From a virus: a stretch of 36,410 nucleotides of DNA. Under the pieces are notes generated by a model. That model did no database searches. It saw nothing but the letters and a program-made list of their open reading frames with translations, and was not told the DNA's origin. A program made the translations under genes and the position numbers. The DNA lies in the IMG/VR virus record IMGVR_UViG_3300043772_005203, positions 1-36,410 of that record, one strand, 5' to 3'. Shown here piece by piece: positions 15,087 through 22,126 of this stretch. Position 1 is the first letter of the stretch; each line of letters starts with the position of its first letter.

Positions 15087-15720
15087 TTACGCTTCCATCC
15101 CGCTGGAGAAGGTCACGATTCCCGATGAAGTGACCGGCGTGAGCGCCGTGCGCAACTGGATCGTCGCGCACTTCAAGGAGGACGCCCTCGTGATGCTCGA
15201 CGACGACATCACGGCCTGCGTCTGCATGGTGTCGCTGCGCTGCCGCAAGCTCTCGACCGATGAGACGCTGGCTATGCTGGAAAACTCCGCCTACGGCGCG
15301 CGCGGCGCCGGGGCACGGTTGTTCGGCTGGCACCAGCGCAGCGATCCGAGGCTGCTTCAACGCAATGATCCGTTCGGCGTTCACCATTGGGTCGGAGGCG
15401 CTGTGGGCGTCGTGCGCGATGCCAATGGTGGAGTGCCGAAATGGGATGAACTGCTCAAGTGCAAGTGCGACATCGACGCCACGCTGGAGGAATTGATGGT
15501 GAATCGCCTGGTCTGGAACGAGGCGCGCTTTTGCTTCGTGCAGGAGCGCGACAAGAACCTCGGCGGAAATTCGCTGTTCCGCTCCGCCGAGCGCATCGCG
15601 GCGGAGAAGCGCTACCTCAAGCGGAAGTGGAAAGCCCACATCCGGTTCGAGAGTTACCAGAGTCAGGACAAGACCGCGATTGATGTCCCGCGCCGCCAGT
15701 CCTTCAGCCTCGATGCTTAG
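14872..15720 (+). CDS. GT-A fold glycosyltransferase-like protein, possible DNA modification
   Basis: A 282-residue protein from ATG 14872. The N-terminal strand LRLVIMSRSRP and the later VMLDDDITACV (Asp110-112) are the nucleotide-binding strand and DxD-type metal motif of GT-A glycosyltransferases. FGVHHWVGGAVGVVRDANGG and VNRLVWNEARFCFVQERD fit the rest of the domain. GT-A proteins beside ParB-like and other modification genes in phages have been proposed to add sugars to hypermodified bases, but no base-hydroxylating enzyme or thymidylate synthase homologue is visible in this window. The gene overlaps the ParB-like frame by 215 nt, so the first ~25 residues are uncertain; a downstream start at MSRSRPRSI is possible. 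Confidence 0.75.
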   Translation: MENESSTSPAAVAAPLAKPPAEINRLSPKDWPELAPLSLRLVIMSRSRPRSITSHRLFPTATLVVPESELVDYASIPLEKVTIPDEVTGVSAVRNWIVAHFKEDALVMLDDDITACVCMVSLRCRKLSTDETLAMLENSAYGARGAGARLFGWHQRSDPRLLQRNDPFGVHHWVGGAVGVVRDANGGVPKWDELLKCKCDIDATLEELMVNRLVWNEARFCFVQERDKNLGGNSLFRSAERIAAEKRYLKRKWKAHIRFESYQSQDKTAIDVPRRQSFSLDA

Positions 15721-15874
15721 CGATGCAAATGGAGCCAATCAGCGTTGGACATCACGCGGCTCGGACGACGAGCAGGAAGGCATGTCCAATTCTCCATCGT
15801 CCGACCGCTCGCGGCACCCCTCAACACCCCCCTTTCTTTTTGGCCTCACGTTTTTGGCGAACGAAAATCAAGAC

Positions 15875-16423
15875 ATGCGATTTCTAACTAAACGAGGCTA
15901 TGAGTTTGGTGAGGTTTCCTCGGCGATGCAGAAGGCTATTCGTCGCGGAGACACTCGCCTTGCGGGATATTGGGCGCTGGAACTCTGGGCCAGCGGCTAC
16001 GGCAACTATGTGTGGAAGCGTCTCCTGACTGTCAGTGCGGAGGATTGCTGGGGGATTCTGACTCAGGAGGTAAAGGCTCTGCATGATGGCTACGCGCTTG
16101 TGAACGCCAACGTGCCCGCGAAGCAGGCGAAGGGCCGCATCTTCATCAGCAAGGCCGTGATCCTCCTGTGCGCGGCGAAGAAGAATCGCGACGCCGACCA
16201 TTTGCAGAACTTTGTTTATGACCAGTGCGCGGGTCTTGATGCGGACAAGCTCGCCGCCGATCTGGTGAAAGCGGGCCGCGAGAAGGTGCCGGACTACGCC
16301 TTCGACTGCCACACGCAGAAAGGACGGCGCATGGGGAAGACGAAGGCGGAATTCTTCCGCGATGAACAGGCGGCTCTGGAGCCGTTCCAGCCGGGTCTCT
16401 TCGACGATCTCATCGACGGCTAA
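15875..16423 (+). CDS. RarA/MgsA C-terminal-like protein (clamp-loader-type domain)
   Basis: A 182-residue protein starting MRFLTKRGYEFGEVSSAMQK. The early part RRGDTRLAGYWALELWASGY, followed by WKRLLTVSAEDCWGI, matches the C-terminal collar region of RarA/MgsA-type AAA+ proteins, which handle stalled replication forks. The ATPase domain itself is absent, so this is either a stand-alone domain or a partner of the separate AAA+ protein at 20966. The frame extends to 15680, but the upstream part is Ser-rich and not protein-like, so I use ATG 15875, which has the A-rich leader AACGAAAATCAAGAC. The interval 15721-15874 has no feature I can name. Confidence 0.65.
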   Translation: MRFLTKRGYEFGEVSSAMQKAIRRGDTRLAGYWALELWASGYGNYVWKRLLTVSAEDCWGILTQEVKALHDGYALVNANVPAKQAKGRIFISKAVILLCAAKKNRDADHLQNFVYDQCAGLDADKLAADLVKAGREKVPDYAFDCHTQKGRRMGKTKAEFFRDEQAALEPFQPGLFDDLIDG

Positions 16424-16445
16424 GTGGCGGGCATTCGTCTGCCTT

Positions 16446-16469
16446 GGGCGGTATATCACCATACCACCC
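16446..16469. repeat. Imperfect hairpin after the RarA-like gene
   Basis: GGGCGGTAT and ATACCACCC pair with one mismatch around a 6-nt loop, 22 nt downstream of the RarA-like stop. There is no T tract, so it is a weak terminator or an operator. Confidence 0.45.
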
Positions 16470-16560
16470 GCGGCTGCCGACTCCTTTGCGGCTGATTAAA
16501 TCGAAGGCCAATTTAGGGCGATAAACGAGCGGGCAGCGGGCGAGCATCTTTTCCGCAAAT

Positions 16561-16692
16561 GGTGCGGGCCGATAGCAGGCAAATGGCTCGCCTTCATCTT
16601 TCGCGCCAACCGAACGGCGCTCGAAAACATGGTGAAAAATATGGAGAGGCAAACGGATGGACTCCGCGAGGGGCGGCGGACGAGGCAAGGCC
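16561..16692 (+). promoter_or_regulatory. Conserved 132-nt leader, copy 1 (probable early gene control region)
   Basis: Shares GGTGCGG, GATAGCAGGC, a TTTCKCGCCAACCGAA block and a GAAAAATATGG-type AT-rich core with the leader at 18361-18492. Both are exactly 132 nt from GGTGCGG to the start codon. A third, partial copy is at 21754-21849. All end in a GAGG(C)AAGG ribosome-binding-like sequence. The A/T core could be a -10 region and the GCGCC/GGCGC arms could form an RNA hairpin. The role is inferred from repetition only. The rest of the gap (16470-16560) contains one 33-nt repeat (16498-16530) also found inside the gene at 24418. Confidence 0.65.
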
Positions 16693-16935
16693 ATGAATAC
16701 GCAATCCACCAACGCCCCAGCCGGCAGGCGCACTGAATTCGTCGGCACCTTCATCAAAGCCTCGGGCGCAGCGCGCACGATGCGCTTCACCACTTCACCG
16801 GACAAGCTCCGTGGCGGCGGTCTCATCACCGTCTTCGACGTGGAGCGCGGCGGTCTGCGGAAGTTCAACCTCACCACGCTCGTTGGACGGCTGAGCGCGG
16901 TCACACCGGACGGGCAGCTCTCTTTTTGCGCCTGA
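16693..16935 (+). CDS. Small protein of unknown function behind conserved leader
   Basis: An 80-residue protein starting MNTQSTNAPAGRRTEFVGTF. It has alternating strands and helices, with GLITVFDVERGGLRKFNLTT as the most structured part. I do not recognise a family. The start is fixed by the leader element shared with two other genes, and the first codons resemble theirs (MNTQSTNA against MSATSTTSHA and MNANQSTDHA). An imperfect hairpin repeat (around 16937-16950) follows its stop, before the DUF6011 gene start. Confidence 0.6.
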   Translation: MNTQSTNAPAGRRTEFVGTFIKASGAARTMRFTTSPDKLRGGGLITVFDVERGGLRKFNLTTLVGRLSAVTPDGQLSFCA

Positions 16936-16951
16936 ACTCCGCACACTGCGT

Positions 16952-17368
16952 ATGAACGACCCCATCCGATTCATCCTCGCCGGGAACGCGGTCTTCACGG
17001 TCGAGAACACGGCCACTGGCAACCGCTTCACTTTCAAGGTGCGCAAGCCCGATGACACGAAGCCCCACTTCGTGAGCGTCCTGACCGGCCCCAACAACGA
17101 GAACGACTACTCGTTCCTCGGCACGGTCTTCACGCCCGAGCGTTACCACCACGGGCGACGCTCGCGCATTGCCCAGGATGCGCCGAGCGCGAAGGCATTT
17201 GAGTGGCTGTTTCGACAGTTGAGCGCCGGTCATCCGCTGCCGCCACAGGTGCGGCTGTGCCATTGCGGAAAGTGTGGCCGTTGCGGGAGGACGCTGACCG
17301 TGCCCGAGTCCGTGGAGTCGGGCTTCGGCCCTGAGTGCATCAAGGCCATCGAGGGAGGCGGGCGATGA
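16952..17368 (+). CDS. DUF6011-family zinc-ribbon protein
   Basis: A 138-residue protein, MNDPIRFILAGNAVFTVENT at the start, with a C-terminal zinc-binding region CHCGKCGRCGRTLTVPESVE followed by SGFGPEC. This CGxCGRxLTxPESxxxGxGPxC motif is characteristic of DUF6011 proteins found in phages and plasmids. Function is unknown; the zinc ribbon suggests nucleic-acid binding. The stop overlaps the start of the next small gene by 4 nt. Confidence 0.8.
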   Translation: MNDPIRFILAGNAVFTVENTATGNRFTFKVRKPDDTKPHFVSVLTGPNNENDYSFLGTVFTPERYHHGRRSRIAQDAPSAKAFEWLFRQLSAGHPLPPQVRLCHCGKCGRCGRTLTVPESVESGFGPECIKAIEGGGR

Positions 17369-17469
17369 GGACGCTCCGCCGGTTGATGCACGCCTTTTTC
17401 GCGGAGGCGCTCGCCGATCTCGGCGCGCTGCTCCGCAGCCTAGACCAGAAACCAAAAACCAAACGATGA
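17365..17469 (+). CDS. 34-residue small protein between DUF6011 and ligase genes
   Basis: MRTLRRLMHAFFAEALADLG, then ALLRSLDQKPKTKR. Both ends overlap neighbouring genes in ATGA fashion (start with DUF6011 stop, stop with ligase start), which is strong support for translation. It is an amphipathic helix with a basic N-terminus and no recognised family. Confidence 0.6.
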   Translation: MRTLRRLMHAFFAEALADLGALLRSLDQKPKTKR

Positions 17470-18347
17470 ACCACATCACCAAGCCGATGCTCGCCGGCAA
17501 GTGCGAGCGCCCCGATGCCCTCAGCTTCCCCGTGCTTGCCACGCCGAAGCTCGACGGCATCCGTTGCCTGAAGATCAACGGGCGCGCCCTGACGCGCTCG
17601 TTCAAACCTGTGTCCAACCGCTTCACTCGCGGGTGGATTGAAACGAACCTGCCCGACGGCCTCGACGGCGAGCTGATCGTCCGCGGCACCACGTTCAGCG
17701 AAACCGCCGGCCACATTGGGCGCGAGTCCGGTGAGCCGGACTTCACGTTCGCCGTGTTCGACTACGTGAGTGACGGCGTGGATGTGCCCTATGCTTGCCG
17801 GATGCAGGAACTCAAGCGCCTGCCGGAGTTCGCCCACGTCGAGAAAATCCTGCCCGTGGAGATCCGCGATGCCGCGCATCTCGCCGCGTATGAAGAGCAG
17901 TGCCTTGGCGAAGGCTACGAGGGTGTGATGATCCGCACGCCGGACTCGCCATACAAATGCGGGCGTTCAACCGAGCGCGAGGGCTGGCTGCTCAAGATCA
18001 AGCGGTTCGAGGACGCTGAGGCCGTGGTGCTCGACACCTACGAAGGGATGAGCAACCTGAATGAGGCGCAGCGGGATGCGTTCGGGCGGACCAAGCGCAG
18101 TTCGGCGCAGGCGGGCAAGGTGGGCCGTGGCGAACTCGGCGGATTCGTGGTCAGCGCCGTGGATTCCAACGTGGTGTTCCGGTTGGGCTACAACCATGTG
18201 CTCGGCGGGATCGACCGCGTCACACTCTGGGAGCAGCGCGCTTCGTTAGTCGGGCGCATGGTCAAGTTTAAGCACCAGCCGAGCGGCGCGAAGGAAGCGC
18301 CGCGCTTTCCGAAGTTTGTCGGATTCAGGGAGGCGTGGGACCTGTGA
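17466..18347 (+). CDS. ATP-dependent DNA ligase (T7-like)
   Basis: A 293-residue ligase. Motif I is TPKLDGIR, with the adenylated Lys at about residue 28 and Arg33. Motif III lies in the FTFAVFDYVSDG strand, motif IV in GYEGVMIR and motif V in WLLKIKRFEDAE. A C-terminal OB-fold domain follows (AGKVGRGELGGFVVSAVDSN to FPKFVGFREAWD). It would seal nicks during replication and recombination. The start has the A/C-rich leader CCAGAAACCAAAAACCAAAC. A second nucleotidyltransferase of ligase type lies at 24636 on the same strand. Confidence 0.92.
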   Translation: MNHITKPMLAGKCERPDALSFPVLATPKLDGIRCLKINGRALTRSFKPVSNRFTRGWIETNLPDGLDGELIVRGTTFSETAGHIGRESGEPDFTFAVFDYVSDGVDVPYACRMQELKRLPEFAHVEKILPVEIRDAAHLAAYEEQCLGEGYEGVMIRTPDSPYKCGRSTEREGWLLKIKRFEDAEAVVLDTYEGMSNLNEAQRDAFGRTKRSSAQAGKVGRGELGGFVVSAVDSNVVFRLGYNHVLGGIDRVTLWEQRASLVGRMVKFKHQPSGAKEAPRFPKFVGFREAWDL

Positions 18348-18360
18348 GCCACCCACCAAT

Positions 18361-18492
18361 GGTGCGGAGCGATAGCAGGCTTCCGGCTTACACCCACCTT
18401 TCTCGCCAACCGAAGGCTGCTCCGAAAAATGGTGCAAAATATGGCGATCACTTCGGCTTCCCGTTCGCGGGTCGTCTGAACGAGGCAAGGGC
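18361..18492 (+). promoter_or_regulatory. Conserved 132-nt leader, copy 2, upstream of amidoligase
   Basis: Same elements and same spacing as the leader at 16561-16692: GGTGCGGAGCGATAGCAGGC, the TTTCTCGCCAACCGAA block, CAAAATATGGCG, and GAGGCAAGGGC just before the ATG. The length is conserved to the base (132 nt from GGTGCGG to the start codon). This argues for a functional control region rather than random drift. It controls the gene for the amidoligase, the first gene of a modification pair. Confidence 0.65.
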
Positions 18493-19509
18493 ATGTCTGC
18501 AACATCCACCACAAGCCATGCGCGAAAGCTACGCACTCTGCGTAGTCTGCGGAAACCCGAGGACGTTGAAGCGATGAACATTCGCTTTGGCGTTGAACTT
18601 GAAACCAAAGTGCCGCGCACGTGCGGCCTCGCCGTCGGCGGCTACCACGCCGGTTATCCGGTGAGGACGGGCCGTGCGACCAACGGGCAGGAACTCGCCG
18701 CGCCCACCTTCAACGGTGCGACGTGGCGGGCCGACCGCGACGGTTCCATTACCTGCGAAGCGAACGAGATGCCCTGCGAATTCGTGTCGCCCATTCTCCA
18801 CGGGATTGAGGGCGTCGAGTCGCTCTGCCGGTTCATGGAATGGATGAATGCGATCGGCGCCACCGTCGATAATTCGTGCGGTGTCCATATCACCGTGGGC
18901 ATCGAGTCGGTGATTGGCAGCCGCGAGGCGGGCAAGGTGAGCGAGTTTGTCCGCAAGCTCGCGCACATTGCCCAGTGGCACGCGATGTCGCTCTACGGCC
19001 AGACGGGCACTGGACGCCACCTGAGCCGCTACAGCCACACGCTCGCCGCCGACGTGGAGCGCCACATGCGCAAGATCGTCAACACGAGCAGCGTCGCGGA
19101 CAAGGAAGCCGCCGCCGCGGCCTGCGGGCGCGGGATGCTCAACTTCCAAAAGTCCTTTCGGATGCGGGGCGATGAGTATGTGGGCGCGGTGGAGTTCCGC
19201 GTGTTCGCCGGAACCACGAGCCTCGTGAAAGTGCTGCATCACTTGGGCAGCGTGCTCGGGCTCTGCCGCCGGGCTGCGCAAGTGCAGTGCCTTGGCGCCT
19301 TCCGGAAGAACAAGCTGCAAGCCAAGCGCACGCAAACCGCCGAGAGCGCGGTGCAATTCCTGTGGGATTACCTCGGGTGGACCGGCGGCGCGCGGCCCTG
19401 CGCGTTGGGGCTGTTCGGCCGGCTGCACCGTGAGTTTCCCAGTTACGGCCACGAGGCGCTGCGCCTCTGCCGCAAGTTCGATGAGCGCTACCCGGAGGCC
19501 CGGCTGTGA
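18493..19509 (+). CDS. Putative amidoligase (glutamine synthetase-like fold, Amidoligase_2)
   Basis: A 338-residue protein. From NIRFGVELETK the pattern matches the Amidoligase_2 family, a GS-like COOH-NH2 ligase: FGxELE near the start, WRADRDGSI, a CEFVSPIL strand, and DNSCGVHITVGIE with conserved Cys-Gly-Val-His. A C-terminal GAVEFRVFAGTTSLVKVLHH region carries Glu and Arg residues expected at the active site. Phage copies are proposed to make amide bonds on peptides or metabolites and are often paired with a glutamine amidotransferase, as here. I use ATG 18493 because it follows the shared leader. The conserved domain begins at ATG 18574, so the first 27 residues, which include the 17-nt hairpin repeat, may be non-native. 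Confidence 0.82.
   Translation: MSATSTTSHARKLRTLRSLRKPEDVEAMNIRFGVELETKVPRTCGLAVGGYHAGYPVRTGRATNGQELAAPTFNGATWRADRDGSITCEANEMPCEFVSPILHGIEGVESLCRFMEWMNAIGATVDNSCGVHITVGIESVIGSREAGKVSEFVRKLAHIAQWHAMSLYGQTGTGRHLSRYSHTLAADVERHMRKIVNTSSVADKEAAAAACGRGMLNFQKSFRMRGDEYVGAVEFRVFAGTTSLVKVLHHLGSVLGLCRRAAQVQCLGAFRKNKLQAKRTQTAESAVQFLWDYLGWTGGARPCALGLFGRLHREFPSYGHEALRLCRKFDERYPEARL
18529..18545. repeat. 17-nt hairpin repeat copy A
   Basis: CTACGCACTCTGCGTAG, a 7-bp palindrome with a 3-nt loop, lies inside the 5' end of the amidoligase open frame. Related copies are at 20118-20134 and 23043-23059, with a degenerate one near 16937-16950. Confidence 0.7.
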
Positions 19510-19546
19510 GCGCGTCCCTTTCCTCAACCTCAATCCATTTCCAGCC

Positions 19547-20206
19547 ATGTGTGTCGTCCTAATCTGTCCGCCCAAGCAACGCCCTGACCTGACCATCCTG
19601 CGCGCGTGTCACGCCGCCAACCCGCACGGCGCGGGCGTGGCATGGCGCGACAAGCGCCGCATCCACTGGCGCAAGGCTCTCACGCCCGGTGAAGTGAACC
19701 ACCTGATTCAGCAGGTGCCCGGCGAAGTGATCATCCATTTCCGTTGGGCCAGCGTCGGCGGAGTGGAGCCGCTGCTCTGCCATCCGTTCCCCGTCACAGC
19801 GGAGGCGGCGCTCGGCTACGAAGGGCTCTGCAAGTCCGTGCTCTTCCACAACGGGACGTGGGGCAACTGGGAGGCTGCGCAGGAAATCATCGGCGACCTC
19901 GACGGGCCGATGAGCGACAGCCGCGCCGTGGCCGCGCTCGTGCATCACAAGGGCAGCAAGCCGCTCAAGAAGCTGCCGGGCCGGTGGGCAATCATGCACG
20001 CCAAGGAGATTGAGTTGTTCGGAGACTGGCAGCCGTGGCGCGGCTTCCTTGTCAGCAACACGAGCTTTCTGCCCTACCTCACCGCGAGCGCCGGGCGCGC
20101 ATCATTTTCGACGCGAACTCCGCACTCTGCGGAGCCGCGTCGCAAACCGAGTCCAACGGGAAACATGGGTCAGCTCCCGCTGGCGCTCGGCAATCACCAA
20201 AGCTGA
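19547..20206 (+). CDS. Class II glutamine amidotransferase domain protein
   Basis: A 219-residue protein with nucleophile Cys2 (MCVVLICPP). NPHGAGVAWRDKR and the HFRWASVGG strand-turn follow, then LCHPFPV and SVLFHNGTWGNW. These are the glutaminase motifs of class II amidotransferases, with Cys2 needed at the N-terminus after Met removal. It releases ammonia from glutamine and probably feeds the adjacent amidoligase. The C-terminus from about residue 183 onward (ASFSTRTPHSAEPRR) looks unrelated to the domain and overlaps the hairpin repeat at 20118, so it is probably an extension created by that repeat. Confidence 0.8.
   Translation: MCVVLICPPKQRPDLTILRACHAANPHGAGVAWRDKRRIHWRKALTPGEVNHLIQQVPGEVIIHFRWASVGGVEPLLCHPFPVTAEAALGYEGLCKSVLFHNGTWGNWEAAQEIIGDLDGPMSDSRAVAALVHHKGSKPLKKLPGRWAIMHAKEIELFGDWQPWRGFLVSNTSFLPYLTASAGRASFSTRTPHSAEPRRKPSPTGNMGQLPLALGNHQS
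20118..20134. repeat. 17-nt hairpin repeat copy B
   Basis: CTCCGCACTCTGCGGAG, perfect 7-bp palindrome with a 3-nt loop, lies within the C-terminal extension of the amidotransferase gene. Confidence 0.7.
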
Positions 20207-20225
20207 CCCGCAACACAGAAACCAA

Positions 20226-20819
20226 ATGAAGTTGTTCAAATTGATCGCCAGCAAGGCTGGCAAAGTCGTCTTCGATGATCGCATCGAGGCCGAGAATCCG
20301 CGCACGGCGCGCGAGCAGATGAAGTCGCTGCTCGGGCTCCAGTCGCTCACCGGCGTGGTCTATTCGATCACGGAAATCCCCGTCGAACTCATCCGCGAGA
20401 TCGTGACCGCCAAAGTCCTCGAGATCGTGGGCAGCCGCCGCGGCGGCGGCTCGACCATCGACGTGAGTCGCATCGTCAACGACGCCGCGAATGTCGCCGT
20501 CAGCGATAAGTTCCGTCCGATCGAGCAGCGCCTCGCCGCGCTCGAAGGCCGGCAGGGCGCGGTCTCAACGAACGGGGCTCACTCCACATCCAGCCGTCGC
20601 TTCGATGCCTTCCAACGCGATTCCACGCGCTCCCGTGAAACCGATACATCGGCCACCAACGGGCGCAGTGCGGAGCCGGAAGCGCCGTTGCCAGCGACGA
20701 CGGACTGGCGGGCTGTGAAGCGCTTCTACAAGCACTGCCGCAGCCCGAAGCAGACGGCGGCGCACTTCGACCTGTCGATCAACACCGTGAAGGCGCGCGT
20801 GCGCCGGGAGGGCTGGTAG
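20226..20819 (+). CDS. Protein with C-terminal helix-turn-helix
   Basis: A 197-residue protein. The N-terminal half is structured (MKLFKLIASKAGKVVFDDRI, then strands and a helix of IREIVTAKVLEIVG). The middle is a Ser/Thr-rich linker, and the last ~35 residues contain an HTH-like SPKQTAAHFDLSINTVKARV. The overall build suggests a DNA-binding regulator with a long disordered linker. It starts 20 nt after the amidotransferase gene and has the A/C-rich leader ACACAGAAACCAA. Family not recognised. Confidence 0.6.
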   Translation: MKLFKLIASKAGKVVFDDRIEAENPRTAREQMKSLLGLQSLTGVVYSITEIPVELIREIVTAKVLEIVGSRRGGGSTIDVSRIVNDAANVAVSDKFRPIEQRLAALEGRQGAVSTNGAHSTSSRRFDAFQRDSTRSRETDTSATNGRSAEPEAPLPATTDWRAVKRFYKHCRSPKQTAAHFDLSINTVKARVRREGW

Positions 20820-20823
20820 CGTG

Positions 20824-20982
20824 ATGGTCACAGTCACTCGCTACGGAACGCGGCATTGGGCCGTTTGGCTCGACGGCGAGCTGGTGGTGGTCGCGCTCTA
20901 CAAAAAGGGCGCGGCCACCGTGGCCGGCAAGCTGCGCGAGTTGGTCAGTCTGAAAGGAGGCGCGTATGCGACTGCGGCTTAA
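20824..20982 (+). CDS. Small protein of unknown function
   Basis: A 52-residue protein reading MVTVTRYGTRHWAVWLDGEL then VVVALYKKGAATVAGKL, with a possible GTG start 3 nt earlier at 20821. It is a compact beta-strand protein followed by one helix. It overlaps the start of the AAA+ gene downstream by 17 nt, and the AAA+ Shine-Dalgarno (AAAGGAGG) lies inside it. No family recognised. Confidence 0.5.
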   Translation: MVTVTRYGTRHWAVWLDGELVVVALYKKGAATVAGKLRELVSLKGGAYATAA

Positions 20983-21655
20983 CTCACGAAACGGCCACAA
21001 GCCGCTGCGGCTGAAGCCCGAGCCGAAACCGTCGCCGATGAACTGGCGGCCGCAGACGGCGGAAGACCTGATTGGTCAGGCCCGCTCGGTGTGCGCCGCC
21101 CAGGTCGCGAAGGCGCGGCGTGTGCGCGATACGCGCAATGCGGCGTGCAAGCTCCTGCTCTACGGCCCGCCGGGCGTGGGCAAGACGACCGTGGCCGAGC
21201 TGGTCGCTGGCGAACTGACCGGCACGGCGCTCGGCATCGAGAGCTTCAACGGCAAGGAAGTGACGGTTGATGCCGTGCGCGACTGGATGAGCACGCTGCC
21301 CTACGGGTCGCTGTTCTCCAACTGGTCGGTGAAAATCATCAACGAGCTAGACCGCTGCTCGAAGGACGCGCAGGACATCCTGCTCACGTATCTCGACAAG
21401 CTGCCGCCCGGGAAGGCGCTGATCGGAACGAGCAACCTGCAACTCGATCTGCTCACGGAGCGGTTCCAGACCCGGTTCCAGTCGATCAAACTGACGGCGC
21501 CGGGCACCGAGGAAATCGCCGAGTTTCTGCGGGCGCACTGGAAAGTGCCGCGTGATGTGGCTCTGCGGATTGCCGTCGGGAGCGGCGGCTGTGTGCGCGC
21601 GGCGATGGCCGATCTGGAGACCTGGCTCGATGTGGAAGGAGGCGGATTGCTGTGA
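20966..21655 (+). CDS. AAA+ ATPase, clamp-loader-like
   Basis: A 229-residue AAA+ protein. Walker A is GPPGVGKT at about residues 67-74, a degenerate Walker B is IINELDR at about 124-130 (Glu-Leu-Asp rather than Asp-Glu), sensor 1 is IGTSN at 153-157, and RFQTRF may supply an arginine finger. The pattern resembles clamp loader or RuvB-type ATPases. The weakened Walker B suggests a regulatory or non-canonical subunit. The good ribosome site AAAGGAGG lies 6 nt before ATG 20966. Its stop overlaps the next gene's GTG start. Confidence 0.8.
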   Translation: MRLRLNSRNGHKPLRLKPEPKPSPMNWRPQTAEDLIGQARSVCAAQVAKARRVRDTRNAACKLLLYGPPGVGKTTVAELVAGELTGTALGIESFNGKEVTVDAVRDWMSTLPYGSLFSNWSVKIINELDRCSKDAQDILLTYLDKLPPGKALIGTSNLQLDLLTERFQTRFQSIKLTAPGTEEIAEFLRAHWKVPRDVALRIAVGSGGCVRAAMADLETWLDVEGGGLL

Positions 21656-22122
21656 GTGAGATCCGCTGCCGCTACTGCGGAAGGCCCAGCGAGGACCGTT
21701 CGGGCGTTTGCTCCCGCTGCGAACGCACCTACGAAAAACACCCGCGACTCAACTTTCGCGCCAAGCGCCAGGGCGCTGCGCAAATGGAGAAAAATATGGA
21801 GACGCTCAGCGATGGACTTCCGCGAGCGGCGCGAACGAGGAGGAAGGCCATGAACGCAAACCAATCCACCGACCACGCGCGCGGGGCTGCGGCCCAGCGC
21901 GATGCCACCGTCCAAAAACTCGAAGCGGCGCTGCTCGCCCAGCACGAGCAAGCCCGCGCCAAGCTGATGCTGGCGCTCAACTGCGGCGTCAATGACGCCC
22001 AGCACGCGACGGCCTTCGCGCAGGCCGCTGCCGCCTGCTTCGAGCGCGCCGCCGCCCTCGCGGAAGCGCGCATCATCGCCCTGACGACGACCACTGAAAC
22101 CCAGAAACACTCAACTCACTAA
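21652..22122 (+). CDS. Zinc-finger N-terminus followed by helical protein; two alternative starts
   Basis: The open frame begins at GTG 21652 (GTGA overlap with the AAA+ stop) with a CRYCGRPSEDRSGVCSRCER zinc-ribbon of two CxxC pairs. From ATG 21850 it continues as a helical, Ala-rich protein starting MNANQSTDHARG, 90 residues, likely a coiled coil. The leader element seen before the genes at 16693 and 18493 occurs in this frame immediately upstream of ATG 21850, so the second half is probably translated on its own. Either the zinc ribbon is a separate short gene whose stop was lost, or the protein is one 156-residue polypeptide. I report the whole frame. Confidence 0.6.
   Translation: MSEIRCRYCGRPSEDRSGVCSRCERTYEKHPRLNFRAKRQGAAQMEKNMETLSDGLPRAARTRRKAMNANQSTDHARGAAAQRDATVQKLEAALLAQHEQARAKLMLALNCGVNDAQHATAFAQAAAACFERAAALAEARIIALTTTTETQKHSTH
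21754..21849 (+). promoter_or_regulatory. Conserved leader, copy 3, inside a longer open frame
   Basis: Partial copy of the leader family: TTTCGCGCCAAGCGCC, GAAAAATATGGAGA and GAGGAAGGCC before ATG 21850, 96 nt from the TTTC block to the start codon, against 94 in copies 1 and 2. Here the region stays open and in frame with a zinc-ribbon ORF, so it is also coding if the upstream GTG start is used. Confidence 0.6.
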
Positions 22123-22126
22123 TCCT

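Noticed and set aside
14830-15738. Minus-strand frame of 302 codons opposite the glycosyltransferase
   Set aside because: Antisense shadow; the GT has recognisable motifs on the plus strand.
18529-19596. Minus-strand frame of 355 codons
   Set aside because: Antisense of the amidoligase, which has family motifs.
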